NCBI GenBank assembly: GCA_041940385.1
Contig: JBGTSD010000001.1
Location: 8,903-72,902 of the forward strand
DNA length: 64,000 nucleotides
Reading direction: 5' to 3'
Origin: JACVCK01 sp041940385
Lineage (GTDB): Bacteria; Planctomycetota; Phycisphaerae; Phycisphaerales; UBA1924
Shown here: piece after piece, positions 60,604-64,000 of the stretch
Layout: every line of letters begins with the position of its first letter
Position numbering within the stretch: position 1 is the first letter of the stretch
Notes under the pieces: generated by a model
The model's input: the letters and a program-made list of their open reading frames with translations, nothing else
Told to the model about the DNA's origin: nothing
The model's database searches: none
Translations under genes and position numbers: made by a program

Positions 60604-61416
60604 TCATTCCTCGTCGCTCTCGCTCGGCTCGTCCTCGTCGTCCGCCGGGCCGGTGCGCTCGCCGAAGATCGCCGAGCCGATGCGCACGACGTTCGCGCCC
60701 TCCGAGATCGCAACCTCGAAGTCGTTGGTCATGCCCATCGAGAGGATGTTGAACTGGCCGTGGTCCACGCCCACGCCGGCCTGCTGCAGATCCTCGAAGC
60801 ACTCGCGCAGGCGCGAGAACACCGGGCGGGCTTCTTCGGGATTCTCGACGATGGGCGCCATGGTCATCAGGCCGCGCAGGCGCACGTTGACCATCGTGTC
60901 GATCTGCTCCGCCAGGTGCAGCGCCGCGGGGATCGCGATGCCCTGCTTGGACGCCTCGCCCGAGCAGTTCACCTGGAGCAGAAGATCGACCGTCAGGTCC
61001 TTGCGCATCGCGGCGACCTGGATCTCCTCGGCGAGTCGCAGCGAGTCGATCCCGTGGATCAGCCGTGCGCACTCGATCGCCTTCTTCACCTTGTTGCGCT
61101 GCAGCCGGCCGATCATGTGCCAGCGCACGCTCTCGGGCAGGTCCGGGCTCTCGACGGCGTTGCCCTTGCGCAGCGACGACGATCGCGCCAGCCACTCCTG
61201 CACCTGCGCCGCCCGCTGCGCGAGCTGCTGCACCTTGTTCTCGCCGAAATCCAGGTGGCCCAGCTCGATGAGCTCGCGAATCTCGTCCGGCTCCGCGAAC
61301 TTCGTCACCGCCACCAGCACGACGTCCTGAGGCCGACGGCCCGATCGGCGTGCGGCGTCCTCGACCCGCGCGCGGACCTCCTCGTATCGACCTTTCAGTG
61401 TCCCGGCGATCGCCAT
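60604..61416 (-). CDS. YggS/PLPBP-family pyridoxal-phosphate protein
   Basis: A 270-residue single-domain PLP-binding protein with the Lys in 'VVLVAVTKF' (Lys39), 'DFGENKVQQL', 'WHMIGRLQRNKVKKAI' and 'ILSMGMTNDFEVAISEGANVVRIGSAIFG'. The family controls PLP and amino acid balance and has no clear enzyme activity. An internal insertion 'ARSSSLRKGNAVESPDLPES' and an acidic tail are unusual. ATGs at 61416 and 61431 both have possible ribosome sites; I took the former. Confidence 0.9.
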   Translation of the reverse strand: MAIAGTLKGRYEEVRARVEDAARRSGRRPQDVVLVAVTKFAEPDEIRELIELGHLDFGENKVQQLAQRAAQVQEWLARSSSLRKGNAVESPDLPESVRWHMIGRLQRNKVKKAIECARLIHGIDSLRLAEEIQVAAMRKDLTVDLLLQVNCSGEASKQGIAIPAALHLAEQIDTMVNVRLRGLMTMAPIVENPEEARPVFSRLRECFEDLQQAGVGVDHGQFNILSMGMTNDFEVAISEGANVVRIGSAIFGERTGPADDEDEPSESDEE

Positions 61417-61605
61417 GCGTTGTCCTGGCATGACCGGAGACTCCGCTCCTTTGCCGCAGGCACGTCTACGGGGCGCGATCCTCACGCCCGCCATCTTCCC
61501 CTATCCTAAAAACCCCGGTCGCTTCGTGCGACCCCGAATCCGGAGACTGCCCGAAACCGGCGACCCCGCACCGGCGCGCCGCCGCCCAAGGAGCCCCCGA
61601 AGATC

Positions 61606-62097
61606 ATGCCCAACGAGCACCTCACCCCCCGCGACAACCCGATCCGCGTCGGCGACAAGGCGCCCGACTTCACCCTGCCCAATCAGGATCGCGCCGAAGT
61701 CACGCTCTCCCGCCTCCTCGACGACGGCGACGTCGTCCTCTCCTTCTTCCCCATGGCCTTCACCTCCGTCTGCTCCACCGAGATGGGCTGCTTCACGAAG
61801 GACCTCGCCAAGTTCAAGGAGAAGGGCGCCACCGTCGTGGGCCTGTCCTGCGACTCCTTCGCCACGCTCAAGGCCTGGGCCGAGAAGGAAGGCATCGACA
61901 CCACCCTCCTCGCCGACATGCACCGGCAGGTCTGCCGGGCCTACGGCTTCTTCTTCCCGCCTCTCAACGTCGCGGGCCGCGGCACCGTGGTCATCAAGGG
62001 CGGCGACGCTCCCGACCGCGGCACGGTCGCCTGGGTGAACGCCCGCGAACTCAAGGACGCCGTGAACAACGCCGACGTTCTCGCCGCGATCTCCTGA
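61606..62097 (+). CDS. peroxiredoxin (AhpE/BCP-like)
   Basis: A 163-residue thioredoxin-fold peroxidase. The active site Pro49-x3-Thr53-x2-Cys56 in 'FFPMAFTSVCSTEM' is complete, and Cys62 and Cys117 could serve as resolving residues. It reduces peroxides at the expense of thiols. AAGGAG lies about 11 nt before the ATG. It precedes gpmI by 13 bases. Confidence 0.9.
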   Translation: MPNEHLTPRDNPIRVGDKAPDFTLPNQDRAEVTLSRLLDDGDVVLSFFPMAFTSVCSTEMGCFTKDLAKFKEKGATVVGLSCDSFATLKAWAEKEGIDTTLLADMHRQVCRAYGFFFPPLNVAGRGTVVIKGGDAPDRGTVAWVNARELKDAVNNADVLAAIS

Positions 62098-62110
62098 TCA
62101 TCGCACCGCC

Positions 62111-63349
62111 ATGCCCGCGCCCAAGCCGGTCAATACGCCCTGCGTCCTCATCATCCGCGACGGCTGGGGCCGCAACCCCAACCCCGAGCACGACCGCTTC
62201 AACGCGATTCACCTCGCCAAGACGCCGGTCAACGACCGGCTGATGCGCGAGTGCGCCTCGACGCTCATCCGCACGAGCGGCGAGGACGTCGGCCTGCCCG
62301 AGGGCACGATGGGCAACTCCGAGGTCGGCCACCAGAACATCGGCGCGGGGCGCATCGTGGATCAGGAGTCTGTGCGGATCTCCAAGGCCGCGCGCACCGG
62401 CATGTTCGCGAGCAACGACGTGCTCGTCGGCGCCGTCCACGCCGCGAAGGACGGCGCCGCCGCCGTGCACCTGATGGGCATCGCCTCCGACGCGGGCGTG
62501 CACGGGCTGCTCTCGCACCTCTACGCGCTGCTCCGGCTCTGCAGGGACATGGGCCAGAAGCGCGTCTACATCCACCTCTTCACCGACGGGCGCGACACCG
62601 GCCCGTTCACCGGCAAGGGCTACGTCCATCAGATCGCCAAGGAATGCAAGGAGGTCGGCGCCGGGCGCATCGTCTCGGTCATGGGCCGCTACTGGGCGAT
62701 GGACCGCGACAACCGCTGGGAGCGCGTCGCACGGGCCTACGCGTGCCTCACCGGGCGGGATGCCCCGTCGCACCATGTGGGTCGCGCCTCGACCGTCACC
62801 GAAGCGATGCAGCGCGCGTACGACCACCCCACGAATCCATCGCAGGCCGGCGACGAGTTCGTCCCCCCCACCATGATCGGCGACGACGCCGACGCGACGC
62901 GCATCCGCAGCGGCGACTCCGTCATCTTCTACAACTACCGCGGCGACCGGCCGCGCGAGCTCTGCCGCGCGTTCGTCTATCCCCAGTTCTTCGGGCACGT
63001 CGCGCCATCGCCCGACTCCGGCGAGAAGGGCTTCGACCGCGGCCCGCAGCTCGAACTCGAGTTCGTCGGTATGACCGCCTACGCCGAAGACCTCCTACCG
63101 TACATGCAGGTCGCCTTCCCCAAGCCGCCCAAGATGGCCAATATCGCCGGCGCCTACCTCGCGGCGCTCGGCCTCAAGCAGTTCCGCTGCGCCGAGACCG
63201 AGAAGTTCCCCCACGTCACGTTCTTCTTCAACGACTACCGCGACGAGCCCTTCGAGGGCGAACAGCGCGAGATCATCCAGTCGCCCAAGGTCGCCACCTA
63301 CGACCTCAAGCCCGAGATGAGCGCCGCCGGCGTGCGCGACGCCGTCCTC
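62111..63349 (+). CDS. gpmI: 2,3-bisphosphoglycerate-independent phosphoglycerate mutase, 3' end replaced
   Basis: The first ~412 residues are a normal GpmI: 'IIRDGWGRNPNPEHD', Ser70 in 'TMGNSEVGHQNIGAGR', 'LFTDGRDTGPFTGKGY' and 'FFNDYRDEPFEGEQREIIQSPKVATYDLKPEMSA'. It should interconvert 2- and 3-phosphoglycerate. The sequence then switches, in frame but without homology, to a RecJ-like fragment near 63345-63360, so the last ~110 residues (phosphatase-domain metal site) are missing. I read this as an assembly chimera rather than a fusion. Confidence 0.85.
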
Positions 63350-63756
63350 CGCCGGCTCGCGGCGCCGGACATTGTCGGGCGGATGCTGGCGGGGCGCGGC
63401 GTATCCATTGAGGACGCCGACCTGTTCCTGAATCCGACGCTGAAGGATCTGTTTCCCGACCCGTCGACCTTCGCGGATATGGATGTTGCGGCGGGCGTCA
63501 TTCTCGACGCGATTGTCGACGGCAAGCCGATGGCGATCTTCGCGGATTATGACGTCGATGGCGGTACGTCGTCCGCAATCCTCACGCGCTACATGCGCGC
63601 CTGGGGCGCAGAACCAATCCTTTATGTCCCTGATCGACTGGCCGAAGGCTTTGGCCCAACCCCCGGGGCCTTTCGCAATCTCAAGGAACGCGGCGCAGAA
63701 CTGGTCGTGACGGTCGATTGCGGAGCGGCGGCGATCGATGCGCTGGACACCGCCAT
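63350..63756 (+). pseudogene. RecJ exonuclease fragment joined to gpmI
   Basis: About 135 residues of a RecJ N-terminal region: 'RLLAxRGV'-like start, 'LFLNPTLKDLFPDPSTFADMDVAAG', the DHH-superfamily 'FADYDVDGGTSSAIL' and 'LVVTVDCGAAAIDALD'. It is close to proteobacterial-type RecJ and has no start or end of its own. Base composition is less GC-rich than gpmI. It is probably an artefactual join, not a gene of this organism. Confidence 0.7.
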
Positions 63757-64000
63757 CGGTGACGTCTCCACCCAGCGTGGCGATCTCGGTGCGCTCCAGC
63801 TCCTCGTAGTAGGGGCGCTTGCGGGCCAGTCGCTCGAATCGCTGCTCGCGCGTGCCGGGTCGCTGCCGCCGGAGGCCTCGGTCAGGCCGAAGAAACCGCG
63901 CTTCTCACCCCTCAGCACCGGATAGAGGTAACGTTCCTTCTGGTCTTCGGTGGCCTCGAACAGCTGCGCCAGCCCCATACCCCCGAACACCCCGTAGCAG
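63757..64000 (-). pseudogene. reverse-strand fragments incl. acyl-CoA dehydrogenase
   Basis: Read leftwards from 64000 to about 63850, one frame gives an acyl-CoA dehydrogenase segment ('LAQLFEATEDQKERYLYPVLRGEKRGFFGLTEASGGSDPA'). From about 63850 to 63757 a different frame gives 'REQRFERLARKRPYYEELER', not expected after the first segment, so another join or frameshift lies there. These pieces abut the RecJ fragment without any boundary. Confidence 0.6.

Noticed and set aside
62111..63925. A genuine GpmI-RecJ fusion enzyme
   Set aside because: The mutase lacks its C-terminal catalytic part, the RecJ part is only an N-terminal piece, and a further unrelated switch follows; a chimeric join is simpler.

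Overview
The window is GC-rich bacterial DNA with dense, mostly short-spaced genes. The best guess for its source is a planctomycete of the Phycisphaerae type. Supporting this are secreted proteins with dockerin-like EF-hand pairs, a PEP-CTERM-like sorting tail, HDOD-GGDEF and multi-PAS signalling proteins, a second EF-G, and many hypothetical proteins. This taxonomic call is an inference. The last ~650 bases look like pieces of other genomes joined on, so the contig is probably metagenome-derived.

Layout. 1-7.1 kb: the start of a GspE/MshE N-domain protein, clpS, and three tandem secreted paralogues of unknown function separated by hairpin terminators. 7.4-24.6 kb: a P1B metal ATPase with an unusual CPS motif, gpsA, an MBL hydrolase, a lone atpG, cystathionine beta-synthase plus gamma-lyase (reverse transsulfuration), thiD2-thiE, an HDOD-GGDEF protein, recO, EF-G2, parA and a VanZ-MurJ fusion. 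24.6-27.6 kb: a PleD-like diguanylate cyclase, an HPt protein and a secreted S10 peptidase.

27.7-38.2 kb is the most interesting part. It is a stress cassette made of homologues of genes that in enterobacteria belong to the general stress response (YqjD, YqjE, entericidin, DUF1328/YtjA, CsbD/YjbJ), with PRC-barrel and PA2169-type proteins, around an OmpR-family two-component system. Five promoters here share one geometry that I found by reading the sequence: three TTCA-type boxes at exact 11-bp steps, then exactly 11 nt, then a -10-like hexamer. This is the layout of an OmpR/PhoB-class activator site, and one copy sits in front of the regulator itself. Two proteins bracketing the cassette carry an ethylene-receptor-type membrane domain with the plant ETR1 residue pattern (Asp, Tyr, Ile-Pro, Cys, His) at identical spacing. 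One is a PAS protein without a kinase; the other is a full histidine kinase that overlaps an ANTAR (RNA-binding antiterminator) response regulator.

38.2-50.4 kb: DUF389 and TRIC-type membrane proteins, a PEP-CTERM-like protein, a dockerin-tailed repeat protein, and an 1868-residue kinase with ten PAS domains and one GAF domain flanked by two paralogous stand-alone receivers. 50.4-53.1 kb: a feoA-feoB operon with a small membrane protein and a palindrome in its promoter, then tRNA-Glu(CTC). 53.2-62.1 kb: an iodotyrosine-deiodinase-like nitroreductase, dienelactone hydrolase, thioesterase, a 48-bp inverted-repeat element, prkA, trmB, a YggS-type PLP protein and a peroxiredoxin. 62.1-64 kb: gpmI truncated by an abrupt switch to a recJ fragment, then to reverse-strand fragments including acyl-CoA dehydrogenase.

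Several housekeeping genes (atpG, thiE, parA, trmB, a thioesterase, a dienelactone hydrolase) have a -10-like hexamer only 6-10 nt before the start codon, which predicts leaderless or nearly leaderless mRNAs.
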